Below are positions 52,943 through 60,999 of a stretch of DNA of 64,000 nucleotides, piece by piece (within the stretch, counting starts at the first letter, position 1; each line of letters starts with the position of its first letter). The stretch spans positions 62,001-126,000 of the forward strand of contig JAHJHI010000022.1 of the NCBI GenBank assembly GCA_018824085.1, written 5' to 3'. Position numbers and translations under genes: made by a program. Origin of the DNA: Gammaproteobacteria bacterium. GTDB lineage: Bacteria > Pseudomonadota > Gammaproteobacteria > Burkholderiales > Rhodocyclaceae. The notes beneath the pieces are model-generated. The model did not search any database and had not been told where the DNA came from. It saw nothing but the letters and a program-made list of their open reading frames with translations.

Positions 52943-53592
52943 TCAACCCCCGGTAGCAGCGGCACGAAACGCACCGCATCCAGTTTTGATTCCACGTAGC
53001 GCTGCGGTTGCCGCTCGATCATGCGAAGCGACTGTTCGCTGGTTCCGACCGGAATGATGAGGCGCCCGCCTTCAGCAAGCTGCTCCAGCAACTGCATCGG
53101 TACGGATGCCGCAGCAGCCGCAACGATGATGGTATCGAACGGCGCTTCTGCGGCCAGCCCGACTGTGCCGTCGGCATGTTTCAGGCGAACGTTGGGCAAA
53201 CGCAAGGGCCGCAGATTGCGCTTGGCGCGCTCAAGCAAGGGCGCGATGCGTTCGAGCGCATAGACATCCGTTGCAAGCCGCGACAGCACGGCCGCCTGAT
53301 AACCGCAGCCAGCGCCGATCTCAAGCGTCTTGCCGAGAGGACGTCCGCCAGCCCTCAGAAGTTCAATCATTCTCGCCACCACGAACGGCTGCGAGATGGT
53401 CTGCTGGAAGCCCAGCGGCAACGCCGTATCTTCATAGGCGCGGGTGCCCAGCGCCTCTTCGACAAACTGGTGGCGCGGAATGGCCTGCATGGCAGCCAGA
53501 ACGCCTTCGTCGCGGATGCCGGCCGTGCGCAGGCGCTCGACCATGCGCCCACGCGCGCGCGTGAGGCTGAGAGTCACGTCGGCCGAACTCAT
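52939..53592 (-). CDS. pcm: Protein-L-isoaspartate O-methyltransferase
   Basis: Repairs damaged proteins by methylating L-isoaspartyl residues with S-adenosylmethionine. The 217-residue protein has the family opening ([21 protein letters not shown] in part, [10 protein letters not shown]) and the SAM motif [17 protein letters not shown]. The start at 53592 overlaps the surE stop (ATGA). A longer upstream frame is antisense to nothing useful and was rejected. Confidence 0.95.
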   Translation of the reverse strand: MSSADVTLSLTRARGRMVERLRTAGIRDEGVLAAMQAIPRHQFVEEALGTRAYEDTALPLGFQQTISQPFVVARMIELLRAGGRPLGKTLEIGAGCGYQAAVLSRLATDVYALERIAPLLERAKRNLRPLRLPNVRLKHADGTVGLAAEAPFDTIIVAAAAASVPMQLLEQLAEGGRLIIPVGTSEQSLRMIERQPQRYVESKLDAVRFVPLLPGVE

Positions 53593-54332
53593 GCCTCCAG
53601 CCAGTCCCGCACCTGTCCCATCTGGGCGACATGGGTCAGGTCGATCTGCAGTGGCGTGATCGACGCGAAGCCGTTTGCCGTGGCATGGAAATCCGTGCCG
53701 TCGCCATCGTCCTGCGCAGCACCGGCCGCACCGACCCAATAGACCGTTTCGTTGCGCGGGTTCGTCGTACGCACGACGGGCTCCGCCTTGTGACGGCGCC
53801 CCAGTCTGGTCACCTGGATGCCCTTGAGCGCATCGGTAGAAAGGTCGGGCACATTCACGTTGAGCAACACCGGCGCGGCGAACGGCCGTTCCGTCAGCTG
53901 ACGCACCAGATTGCAGGCGATGCGCGCCGCGGTGTCATAGTGCGCGCCACCCTTGCGGGTCATGGACAGCGCAATGGCCGGCACGCCCAGAAGATAGCCC
54001 TCGGTCGCCGCGGCAACGGTACCGGAATAGATGGTGTCGTCGCCCATGTTCGCGCCGTCGTTGATGCCGGACACGACGATGTCCGGAAGGTGGTCTAGCA
54101 TGCCGGTCACCGCGAGATGGACGCAATCCGTCGGCGTACCGTTGACGTAGTAGAAGCCGTTGCGTGCGCGTCTCAGGATGAGCGGCCGGTCAAGGGTCAG
54201 GGAATTGCTGGCGCCGCTGCGATCGGCCTCGGGTGCTACGACGGTCACCTCGCCAACCTCGCCAAGCGCTTGTGCGAGCGCTTCAAGACCGGGGGCAAAA
54301 TAGCCGTCGTCGTTGGACAACAGGATGCGCAT
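53589..54332 (-). CDS. surE: 5'-nucleotidase / survival protein SurE
   Basis: A metal-dependent nucleotide phosphatase of stationary-phase survival. The 247-residue protein begins [15 protein letters not shown], with the metal-binding DD, and contains [16 protein letters not shown] and [25 protein letters not shown] in part, all diagnostic. The true start at 54332 precedes the motif; the longer open frame upstream spans a terminator and tRNA fragment. First gene of the surE-pcm-nlpD-rpoS unit. Confidence 0.96.
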   Translation of the reverse strand: MRILLSNDDGYFAPGLEALAQALGEVGEVTVVAPEADRSGASNSLTLDRPLILRRARNGFYYVNGTPTDCVHLAVTGMLDHLPDIVVSGINDGANMGDDTIYSGTVAAATEGYLLGVPAIALSMTRKGGAHYDTAARIACNLVRQLTERPFAAPVLLNVNVPDLSTDALKGIQVTRLGRRHKAEPVVRTTNPRNETVYWVGAAGAAQDDGDGTDFHATANGFASITPLQIDLTHVAQMGQVRDWLEA

Positions 54333-54597
54333 GGGAAGCTGCGAGTGAAGGCTGCAACAGAGAGCTGCAACACAGTAGGGCAAAGAGGAAATGGTCTGAG
54401 ACGCAGGCCTGAAGCCTGTCGCCACGCCACGTAAACACGAGGTTTGACGTGATTTTATACATTTGTCCCTGACTTGTCCCGGCTGCTTCTCGACGGGCTG
54501 GACGGAATTCTTCCCGACGGACGGCTGGCCAATGCCTGGAACGGCTGCGTCGTGGATACGAATGCGAAGGCGCAAGGACATGGGCGCCGCACAATAC
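54333..54597. other. Upstream region of surE, no gene
   Basis: This stretch lies between surE and the tRNA-Pro terminator. It must contain the surE promoter on the minus strand. It includes an AT-rich patch near 54450-54470 but no promoter I would name. Small open frames here on both strands have no recognisable product. Confidence 0.5.
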
Positions 54598-54624
54598 AAA
54601 AAAGCCAGCTCGGAAGCTGGCTTT
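54598..54624 (-). terminator. Intrinsic terminator of tRNA-Pro
   Basis: On the minus strand AAAGCCAGCT-TCCG-AGCTGGCTTT is followed by more T residues, 23 bases beyond the 3' end of the tRNA-Pro fragment. It belonged to the intact tRNA gene before the element integrated. Confidence 0.88.
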
Positions 54625-54646
54625 GCTGTTTCGTTCTGTCTGCTGT

Positions 54647-54691
54647 TGGTCGGGGCGGCGGGATTCGAACTCGCGACCCCTTGCACCCCAT
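54647..54691 (-). tRNA. tRNA-Pro(GGG) 3' fragment, att site
   Basis: On the minus strand, 45 bases match the 3' half of tRNA-Pro: the end of the anticodon loop (ATGGGG), the descending stem TGCAAG, variable loop GGTCG, T-arm with GTTCGAATC, acceptor strand CGCCCCG, A and CCA. The bases before it do not continue the D-arm or the 5' acceptor strand. This is the expected product of integrase-mediated insertion at a tRNA gene: a partial copy at one end, the complete gene at the other. Confidence 0.88.
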
Positions 54692-54749
54692 AAACGTGAA
54701 GCGACGTATCAGCCGGTCTCATCGCGCCCCACCCAAGCTAAACACCACG

Positions 54750-54763
54750 TTGTTTACAAACAA
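54750..54763. promoter_or_regulatory. TTGTTT-AC-AAACAA palindrome near attachment site
   Basis: A 14-base palindrome in an AT-rich patch between the tRNA-Pro fragment and the integrase start. A second short palindrome (ATGAC-GT-GTCAT, about 54785-54796) follows. These could be integrase arm sites or an operator of the integrase promoter. Position only; no family match. Confidence 0.4.
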
Positions 54764-54877
54764 TTATTTAGTTTGAACAACTTCATGACGTGTCATAGTA
54801 TACCATCAAAGCGCACGCCAAGTGTTCCCCCAATCGTTCCCCCGATTTTACTCGTTTGACATCATCGAGGTGGTCCA

Positions 54878-56314
54878 ATGGCTCTGCACGAACTCAGCGA
54901 CAAGGAAGTCCGGAACTCCAAGCCCATGGAGCGAGAGTACCTGCTAGCGGACGGTGGCGGGCTCTTCCTGCGAGTGCGCCCAACGGGTGCAAAGGACTGG
55001 CTGCTCGTCTATACATTTGCCGGGAACCGCAGAAAACTGGGGCTGGGTAGCCTGGAGTCGGTACCGCTGGCTGCGGCGCGCAGTGAAGCCGCCAAGGCGC
55101 GGGAGTCAATCAAACAGCAAATCGACCCCCAGGTGCAACGCAAGCTACGGCAAGCCGAACAGGAAGCACAGCGCAAGATCCTGGAGGCTGCCCAGGCACG
55201 CCAAACGGTCAAGGATCTTTTCGAGCGATGGGCCGAGGTGGACCTGGTGCGCCGCAAGGATGGCGGGAAGGAAATCCGCCGCATGTTCGAAAAGGATGTC
55301 CTCCCAAAGCTTGGCTCCCTCGCCGTGGAAGACGTCAAGAAGGGGAACATCACATCGGTGACTGACCCGCTTCTCGCCCGCGGCGTCAATCGGATGGCAA
55401 AGGTCGTCTTCTCGTTGATGCGGCAAATGTTCAGATTTGCCGTCGATCGCGACATCATTGAGGCGGACCCCACGGCCAGCATTCGCAAAGTCAAGATCGG
55501 CGGACCGGATGGCGAGCGCGATCGAGTACTGAGCGAAGCGGAAATTGGAGCACTTTGCCAACAGCTACCGAGCGCGGGACTGATGCCGACAACTAAGGCT
55601 GCCGTCTGGATTGCCCTCTCGACACTTTGTCGGATAGGAGAGTTGCTGGGCGCGCGGTGGTCCGACGTCGATCTCGACAACCACTTATGGCGAATCTCTG
55701 ACACCAAGAACGGCAAGCCACACAACGTCTATCTGTCTGATTTTGCCGTGAAGCAGTTCCGCAAGGTAAAGGAGCTCAATGGCGAAGGGACGTGGGTCTA
55801 TCCTAGCCGCAATGGCAAGAAAGCGGTCTCCAGCAAGACAATCACCAAGCAACTTGGCGACCGGCAACGGCCTAGCGGGTCGATGAAGCGGCGTAGCAAA
55901 TTAATTGCGACACTGACGTTGCCAGGTGGCAAATGGGGGCCACATGACTTACGAAGGACCGGTGCCACCATGATGACTCGCTTGGGCGTATTGCCCGAGG
56001 TCGCTGACCGATGCTTGAATCATGTCGAGGAAAATAGAACGAAGAGAATCTATCAGCGCCACACCTACGAAACAGAAATGCAGAAGGCTTGGCGGTTACT
56101 GGGCAACCGTCTGACCCATCTGACGAAAGATCTTCCTGACGACACTGCTGCCAATTCGACTAACGAGAACCGCCGATCAATGCGAAAAACCGCTGCAGCG
56201 TCCCCGAAACGAACAGGTATCGCACGTTCGCAGGGACAAGGGCCGTCGAGGCAAGAGGCGCCCGGCGAGAAGATCGTCCCGGCGCCTGATCAAGGCAATA
56301 ACTTGGTCGTCTGA
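54878..56314 (+). CDS. P4-type tyrosine recombinase (integrase)
   Basis: Catalyses integration and excision at the tRNA-Pro site. The 478-residue protein has the N-terminal DUF4102 arm-binding domain (ELSDKEVRNSKPME; DGGGLFLRVRPTGAK), a core-binding domain (about 105-200), and the catalytic domain with Arg in LCRIGELLGARW (about 250), HDLRRTG (about 352) and the tyrosine box IYQRHTY (about 390). The last 55 residues go beyond the family norm and run antisense to the Cas4-like gene, so they may be accidental read-through. Located 190 bases from the att fragment. Confidence 0.93.
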   Translation: MALHELSDKEVRNSKPMEREYLLADGGGLFLRVRPTGAKDWLLVYTFAGNRRKLGLGSLESVPLAAARSEAAKARESIKQQIDPQVQRKLRQAEQEAQRKILEAAQARQTVKDLFERWAEVDLVRRKDGGKEIRRMFEKDVLPKLGSLAVEDVKKGNITSVTDPLLARGVNRMAKVVFSLMRQMFRFAVDRDIIEADPTASIRKVKIGGPDGERDRVLSEAEIGALCQQLPSAGLMPTTKAAVWIALSTLCRIGELLGARWSDVDLDNHLWRISDTKNGKPHNVYLSDFAVKQFRKVKELNGEGTWVYPSRNGKKAVSSKTITKQLGDRQRPSGSMKRRSKLIATLTLPGGKWGPHDLRRTGATMMTRLGVLPEVADRCLNHVEENRTKRIYQRHTYETEMQKAWRLLGNRLTHLTKDLPDDTAANSTNENRRSMRKTAAASPKRTGIARSQGQGPSRQEAPGEKIVPAPDQGNNLVV

Positions 56315-56731
56315 CATCAGCTCAACACGATGTGCGGTCGGCAAACTCCGCCCAGCCTGAGTCTTCACCATTACATACGCGTGGGATGCCACGGCCTGCC
56401 CCGTCTGCCCCATCACCGCCATCCGCTGGGCGGACAACTGGATCACATCCGACAGGCACGGCTGGTTGCTCGAGCGAGTCTTGAACTCCACCAACACGAG
56501 CAGACCGGAGGGCAGGCGGTATGCCCGGTCAAGTTTCGCCACCAGTCCGACGGGCGTGGAAATCCGGAACAGCTTTTCCAAGTAGACCAATTCGGCGTCC
56601 CGCAGCGCTGCCGGTCGCGAGGCCTGCTCAGCCCGTACGGCATGCGTCTCAAGTGATCGCCACCGCGCCACGGCCAGCGAGAAGCCCACGACGGCAACGG
56701 CGCAACCGACGCCCCACGCTAGCGCCGACAC
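56177..56731 (-). CDS. Cas4/RecB-like PD-(D/E)XK nuclease with membrane anchor
   Basis: A 184-residue protein with an N-terminal hydrophobic helix (about residues 3-22, ALAWGVGCAVAVVGFSLAV) and a Cas4/RecB-like nuclease domain: GLVAKLDRAYRL with the metal-binding Asp, EFKTR (the ExK motif), SAQRMAVM (Q motif) and a C-terminal Cys cluster CDTCSFRGRC that fits an iron-sulphur site. The GTG start at 56731 is preferred because GGAGG lies six bases ahead and it overlaps the CFI-box stop by 13 bases. No Cas genes or CRISPR are nearby. Its 3' end overlaps the integrase end on the other strand by 138 bases. Confidence 0.75.
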   Translation of the reverse strand: MSALAWGVGCAVAVVGFSLAVARWRSLETHAVRAEQASRPAALRDAELVYLEKLFRISTPVGLVAKLDRAYRLPSGLLVLVEFKTRSSNQPCLSDVIQLSAQRMAVMGQTGQAVASHAYVMVKTQAGRSLPTAHRVELMSDDQVIALIRRRDDLLAGRLLPRRPLSLRTCDTCSFRGRCSGFSH

Positions 56732-57246
56732 TTGCCGCCTCCACGCAAACCTGACCACCAGCGAAGTCCGGTCGCGATCGCCCCCAAGACCATGCGCATA
56801 GGAACCTGCAACGAGGGCCATCGGCGCAGGACGACGCAGATACCGGGTGCCCCCCGATAGTAGAGGCGGATCACCCGGCGTCCCCAAGCGCTGGGTCGCA
56901 GCGCCTCGTCCCTGAACCGGCGCAGGACGTCCGTCGGCCAAGCCTCGCTGAACACGCAGGTGGCGATGAAGCAACGCCCCTTCCGGGCGGCCTGCGCGGT
57001 CGCCGCCAAGCCTTCCCTATAGAAGTGCTCATGCTCGACCAGCCCGCGTGCCCGGGCTTGTTGCTGCCAAACCGTACGCCGGCTTCCATGGAGATGCTCG
57101 AACACCACCAGCCGTTCGCAGCGGCCCATCTGTGCCAGGTCCGAAGCACTGACCATCCGGCCGCTCACCGGCCGGCGCGATCGCTTGCCCATGGCCGGCT
57201 CACGCGTCGATCGCTGGCGCGAAGAGGTCGTTGGTGATGTCGCCAT
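56719..57246 (-). CDS. CFI-box-CTERM domain protein
   Basis: A 175-residue protein. Its C-terminal half carries the CFI-box pattern: CFIATCVFSEAWPTDVLRRFRDE followed by LRPSAWGRRVIRLYYR in part and a hydrophobic Arg-rich end. The N-terminal half has a Cys/His-free start and KGRC just before the box. I recall CFI-box domains at the C-termini of diverse bacterial proteins, without a known function. The start is either 57246 (AGGAGG just ahead) or 57192. It overlaps the ParR-like gene and the nuclease gene, so the four minus-strand genes are one unit. Confidence 0.68.
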   Translation of the reverse strand: MATSPTTSSRQRSTREPAMGKRSRRPVSGRMVSASDLAQMGRCERLVVFEHLHGSRRTVWQQQARARGLVEHEHFYREGLAATAQAARKGRCFIATCVFSEAWPTDVLRRFRDEALRPSAWGRRVIRLYYRGAPGICVVLRRWPSLQVPMRMVLGAIATGLRWWSGLRGGGKCRR

Positions 57247-57478
57247 TGCCCTCCTGCGCGCTACTTGTGGAAGGCAGATGAGGCGAGCCGTGTCCCATCC
57301 CGGCTAAAACACCGCTCTGCGACAGCAAGCCATCGTAGGCCAGCAGCCGCAGCCGATTGATACGTTTAACGCCCTTTTGGAACTGGATCAGATCGTCGTA
57401 CAGACGGGGATGATCGGCACGCGCCAATACGAAGACCAGGCGAATGAGCGCGGGATCCTTCTCGGTATCGGTACTCAT
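57200..57478 (-). CDS. ParR/StbB-like partner of ParM
   Basis: A 92-residue protein whose start overlaps the ParM-like stop by ATGA, the usual arrangement of a ParMR/StbAB segregation pair. Its N-terminus (DPALIRLVFVLARADHPRLYDDLIQFQKG) may form the small DNA-binding ribbon-helix-helix; the C-terminus is Ser/Gly-rich and probably disordered, as in ParR proteins that bind filaments by their tails. Assignment depends mainly on position and size. Confidence 0.6.
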   Translation of the reverse strand: MSTDTEKDPALIRLVFVLARADHPRLYDDLIQFQKGVKRINRLRLLAYDGLLSQSGVLAGMGHGSPHLPSTSSAQEGNGDITNDLFAPAIDA

Positions 57479-58518
57479 TCGAGTTCTCCCGATGCCCCCT
57501 GAACTGGCTCCGTACCGGTGGCGGTCATCTTGCTGCTCGCGTAGTTCTGCCCGGCCAGCTGAAAACCCCGCACATTGGCGAACATCGGTTCCTTCACCTC
57601 GTGGATACGGTGCTTCGGGAACGCTGCCTTGACCGCCTTGCGGAACAGGAACGCCCCACCGCCGACCAGGATGATGTTCTGCAGGCTGTGCGGTGCCTCG
57701 ATCCACTCCTTCATCGTCGACACGGCCTGCTCGGCGACGGTCTCGGCCAGGGGCAGCAGGCGCTTCATGTCGTACGGCTTCTGAAAGATCATCGGCTGCT
57801 TGCCCGTGCGCAGCGCCAGGTCGATGGCGTCGTAGTCTCGGTACGGCGAGCCGATATCCTTGGTGATCTCGGCCGCCAGCAGGCGCAGTACATCCGACAT
57901 GCCGCGGTTGAAGGAGTAGCTCTGCTTCTGCACAAGGCGCATGCCCCGGGCCACCAGCCAGTCGAAGGTGCGCGAGCCCGGGTCGATGATCAGGCTCTGC
58001 TCGTTGCCGATGATCGCCATCTTCTGGTGCTCGGAGGCGAACTGCGCCAGCGCCCCTTGCGGCTGAGCGACGGCCATGGCTTTGCCGACCGTCACGACCT
58101 TACTGCCACCGATGTCGTGCCGGCCGGTCATGGATTTCTCCAGCGCCGCTTTCTTGACCGCGAAGAGCGCCACCGGCAGCCCCACCACCAGGAGGTCGAT
58201 GTGACTCACCTTCATCATGGAAAGCGCCCCCCTGAGCAACGCCATGTACTCGGGCGTCTCGGTGTATTCATCATGCAGTTGTTTGGCGCGGAAGGTGTCG
58301 GCGGCGAGGCTCACGTCCGGCCCGACCTCGTAGAACAGCGGGCCGATGGGGATGCACACGGTCTTCTTGCGTTCACTGGCCGGCCACGACGGCGAGTCGT
58401 CGCTCGACGGATAGGCAACGGACGGGAAACTGGCGCAGCGGATGTCGGTACCGGCCGCGGCCGTGACAAATTTGGTGTTGCCGGATCCGACATCCACCGC
58501 TCTGACGATCAATTCCAT
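57475..58518 (-). CDS. ParM/StbA actin-like segregation ATPase
   Basis: An actin-like ATPase that forms filaments to push plasmid copies apart. The 347-residue protein has the phosphate-1 loop DVGSGNTKF (residues 9-17), phosphate-2 segment IDPGSRTFDW (near 180) and the adenosine motif ILVGGGAFLF (near 300). CGGAG precedes the ATG at 58518. It is the first gene of the minus-strand unit. Such genes belong to plasmids, so their presence in an integrated element suggests that the element has a replicating plasmid-like stage; that is inference. Confidence 0.87.
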   Translation of the reverse strand: MELIVRAVDVGSGNTKFVTAAAGTDIRCASFPSVAYPSSDDSPSWPASERKKTVCIPIGPLFYEVGPDVSLAADTFRAKQLHDEYTETPEYMALLRGALSMMKVSHIDLLVVGLPVALFAVKKAALEKSMTGRHDIGGSKVVTVGKAMAVAQPQGALAQFASEHQKMAIIGNEQSLIIDPGSRTFDWLVARGMRLVQKQSYSFNRGMSDVLRLLAAEITKDIGSPYRDYDAIDLALRTGKQPMIFQKPYDMKRLLPLAETVAEQAVSTMKEWIEAPHSLQNIILVGGGAFLFRKAVKAAFPKHRIHEVKEPMFANVRGFQLAGQNYASSKMTATGTEPVQGASGELE

Positions 58519-59719
58519 AACATGGCTCCGAGGTAGGGTTGAGGTCGATCAGCATCGACAGGGCGATCTGATCCTGCCACACGAAATCCCCACTCAAAGA
58601 GGCCGATTTCGGCATCGGGCCCGGCCCGCTATCAGCGAACCGGCGATGCACGGACATTTCGCTGACACCTGAAAGCGTCATCCCCCGGCGGGGCTGCGTG
58701 TGTGTCACTACGCTCTCATTCAAATGCTGGGCATCAACCCCATGCGCGGCGGTTGCCGCCGGAGCGGTCCGCGCGCGAGCATCGCCCCGAGTTGCCCCGC
58801 TCAGGACCAGAGGCAGAGATTTCCCCTGTCAAGCCCGCCCGCCGCCTCGTTGCCCGCCGCTTTGCGACAATAAATGCGCCTTACCGCAATCTCCCGGGCG
58901 CGCAAGTGCCACCCGCAATCCTCCGCAAATCGCCCCGCTTTCGAGCCGCCCGCTTGACCGCCCTACCCGCTTGGCGTCAACTACGGTTTCCCGAGGGCCA
59001 TCCTGGCCCTGCTCCATCGCGGAGCAAAAGGCGTCGCAGTCGTTACCTGCCCTTGAAGCGCCGGTCTCGAACCGGCAATGCCGTCGCCCTTGAGGCGGCG
59101 GTCCCGAGGTCTATCTCGTAGTGCAAGTCGCCGTGGCTTGGCCAGCGTTCATCGCTGGGCGCTCCTTGAAGCGCACCACGGCCAACAGAGCACCCGGCCG
59201 GCACCCGATGCCGTGCCCTGTTCCCGCCATCCTTTGAGCACGCGGTTCGCCGCAGCGCGCGGTTGTGTTTGCCCTCTTGGGCTCCCCGCGCGCCTTCGCT
59301 CACAAACTCGACACTGCCCTGGACTTTCGGTCAGGGGCGGACCCATGCGAGTGGATGGCGCTACGACTCCAGAACCGATCCACCAGATGGCGCGAGGCCA
59401 GACCTCGCCGCCGATGCCCAAGCCACGCCCCAGAGGTCGGCCGGCATCACCACCCCCATGGCTGCAGAAATGCACGGATGGGCCGGATCAACCCGTTTCG
59501 TTTTTAAGACCGACCGAGTTGGCGAGCGCAGACGCGCTGGCCGACAAACCCACTGGGTAGGTGCCGCGACGCCGTGGTCGCGCGCGGTACCGACGTTCTT
59601 GACCACTGACCGGCGGGGCGACGGAATCCGTCCTGCCGGGAGCTGCTCTGGATTCCACTTTCATCGCCAACATCGGCTTGCCGTTCGGGCGGCGGGCCAC
59701 CGACCCAGGAGCCACCACC
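58519..59719. other. Gene-free 1.2 kb region with inverted repeats
   Basis: No open frame in this stretch has a ribosome site, motif or plausible composition. It holds TATCAGCGAA (58630-58639) and TTCGCTGACA (58658-58667), a near-perfect inverted repeat with an 18-base spacer about 110-150 bases upstream of parM, a possible ParR-binding or operator site. GCGGCGGTTGCCGCC (near 58746) is a hairpin. CCTTGAAGCGC occurs at about 59050 and 59164, with CCTTGAGGCGG between. The whole may include a centromere, an origin or an RNA gene; none can be named. Confidence 0.5.
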
Positions 59720-60931
59720 ATGTCGGACGTAGTCCCCAGTAAGACTGTTCGCCGTAGCTCACACAACACTGCGCGCCGCCGGCAGCAGGAACCTGCCAGC
59801 CCCGGTCGTTCGAGCCAGCAGCAACCCGCTCGCCCCCAGAGTTGGGCGGGCAAGACCCCCCGGGAAATCCTCGCCCGCTACCAGCCGGGCAAGGCGCCGC
59901 CGCTCAAGGTGCTGGAGGTTCTGATCAAACTCTTCAACACCCAGCACACGGCGCTGGAAAAAACCGTCTCGCACAAGACGCGGCAGGAACGCGCGCAATT
60001 TCTGCGGCGCTTCTTCCGCGACCTGAAGCAGAAGGCGGGCTTCAAGACGGTGCCGGACCCGCGCAACCTCGGCCAGAAGCACATCCACGCCATGGTGCAG
60101 GTCTGGCAGCAGGCGAATCTGGCACCGGCGACGATCCAGACCTACCTGAGCTTCCTGCGCGGGCTGGCGATGTGGATGGGCAAGCACGGCTTCGTGCGCA
60201 AGCCGGGCCACTACGGTTTGAGCCTGGAAGAGTACCAGCGCCACGAGTCCGCCCAGCGCGACAAGAGCTGGAGCGCCCAGGGGATCGATGCCGACGCGGC
60301 GATCGCCGCGGTGTGCAAGTTCGACCTCCGTGTCGGCGCGTCGCTGCGGCTGATGTCGGCCCTGGGACTGCGGCGGAAGGAGTCGGTGCAGTTCCGGCCG
60401 TTCCTGCATGTCATGCCGTTCCGCGAGACCGGGCTGCCAGAGAACCAGCAGCAGGCGGATCGGTATGCATGGGTAAAGGGCAAGGGCGGCCGGGTGCGCT
60501 GGATTCCCCTGGACAGCCCGGCCCGCCTGGCTGCGCTGGAGTTTGCCCAAGACGTGGTCGACGGTCGCGACGCCCACATGGGCGATCCGCGTCGGGACTT
60601 GAAGCGTAACCTGCGGCGGCTGGACTACGTCCTGGAGAAATTCGGCATCACTCTGCGCCAGCGGGGCGCGACAGGTCACGGCTTGCGCCACGAGGTGTTG
60701 AATGATGCCTATGAAGATATCACCGGGGTGCCGTCCCCGGTCCGGGGGGGCGGGCCGGTATCACCGGAACTGGATCGGGCGGCGCGGCTGGCGGTGTCGC
60801 AACTGGCTGGGCATGCGCGCGCAAGGGCCGCGGGTGCCTACATCGGCACGATCATCAAGCCAGGTGGCCGGCCGGTTGGCTCGCCCGAGCCGAATGGCGA
60901 CGATGACGACGGGGCGGCCGTGCCGGTGTGA
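59720..60931 (+). CDS. Integrase-domain protein (Integrase_1 type)
   Basis: A 403-residue protein with a disordered basic start, a SAM-like core-binding domain (about 95-180, IHAMVQVWQQANLAPATIQTYLSFLRGL in part) and a tyrosine-recombinase-like catalytic domain: LGLRRKES, GHGLRHEVLN and LAGHARARAAGAYIG, supplying the Arg, His-x-x-Arg, His and Tyr set. It matches the group annotated as integrase-domain proteins (Phage_int_SAM_2 plus Integrase_1) found on mobile islands. AGGAG precedes the ATG at 59720. Role besides the main integrase is unknown; it may resolve multimers. Confidence 0.85.
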   Translation: MSDVVPSKTVRRSSHNTARRRQQEPASPGRSSQQQPARPQSWAGKTPREILARYQPGKAPPLKVLEVLIKLFNTQHTALEKTVSHKTRQERAQFLRRFFRDLKQKAGFKTVPDPRNLGQKHIHAMVQVWQQANLAPATIQTYLSFLRGLAMWMGKHGFVRKPGHYGLSLEEYQRHESAQRDKSWSAQGIDADAAIAAVCKFDLRVGASLRLMSALGLRRKESVQFRPFLHVMPFRETGLPENQQQADRYAWVKGKGGRVRWIPLDSPARLAALEFAQDVVDGRDAHMGDPRRDLKRNLRRLDYVLEKFGITLRQRGATGHGLRHEVLNDAYEDITGVPSPVRGGGPVSPELDRAARLAVSQLAGHARARAAGAYIGTIIKPGGRPVGSPEPNGDDDDGAAVPV

Positions 60932-60999
60932 GCGGCGTCCGGACAAGGCGGTGCCGGGCGGGAATGATTGCGCCGCCCAGCACCGCCTTGCGGCGTGCC

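Noticed and set aside
54463-54776. Small plus-strand frames containing GFELATPC or [11 protein letters not shown]
   Set aside because: These are the well-known false proteins produced by translating the complement of a tRNA 3' end.
58702-59121. 139-codon frame and other small frames in 58519-59719
   Set aside because: Overlapping frames of similar length occur in several phases, with no ribosome site, no domain and Arg/Pro/Ala-biased composition.
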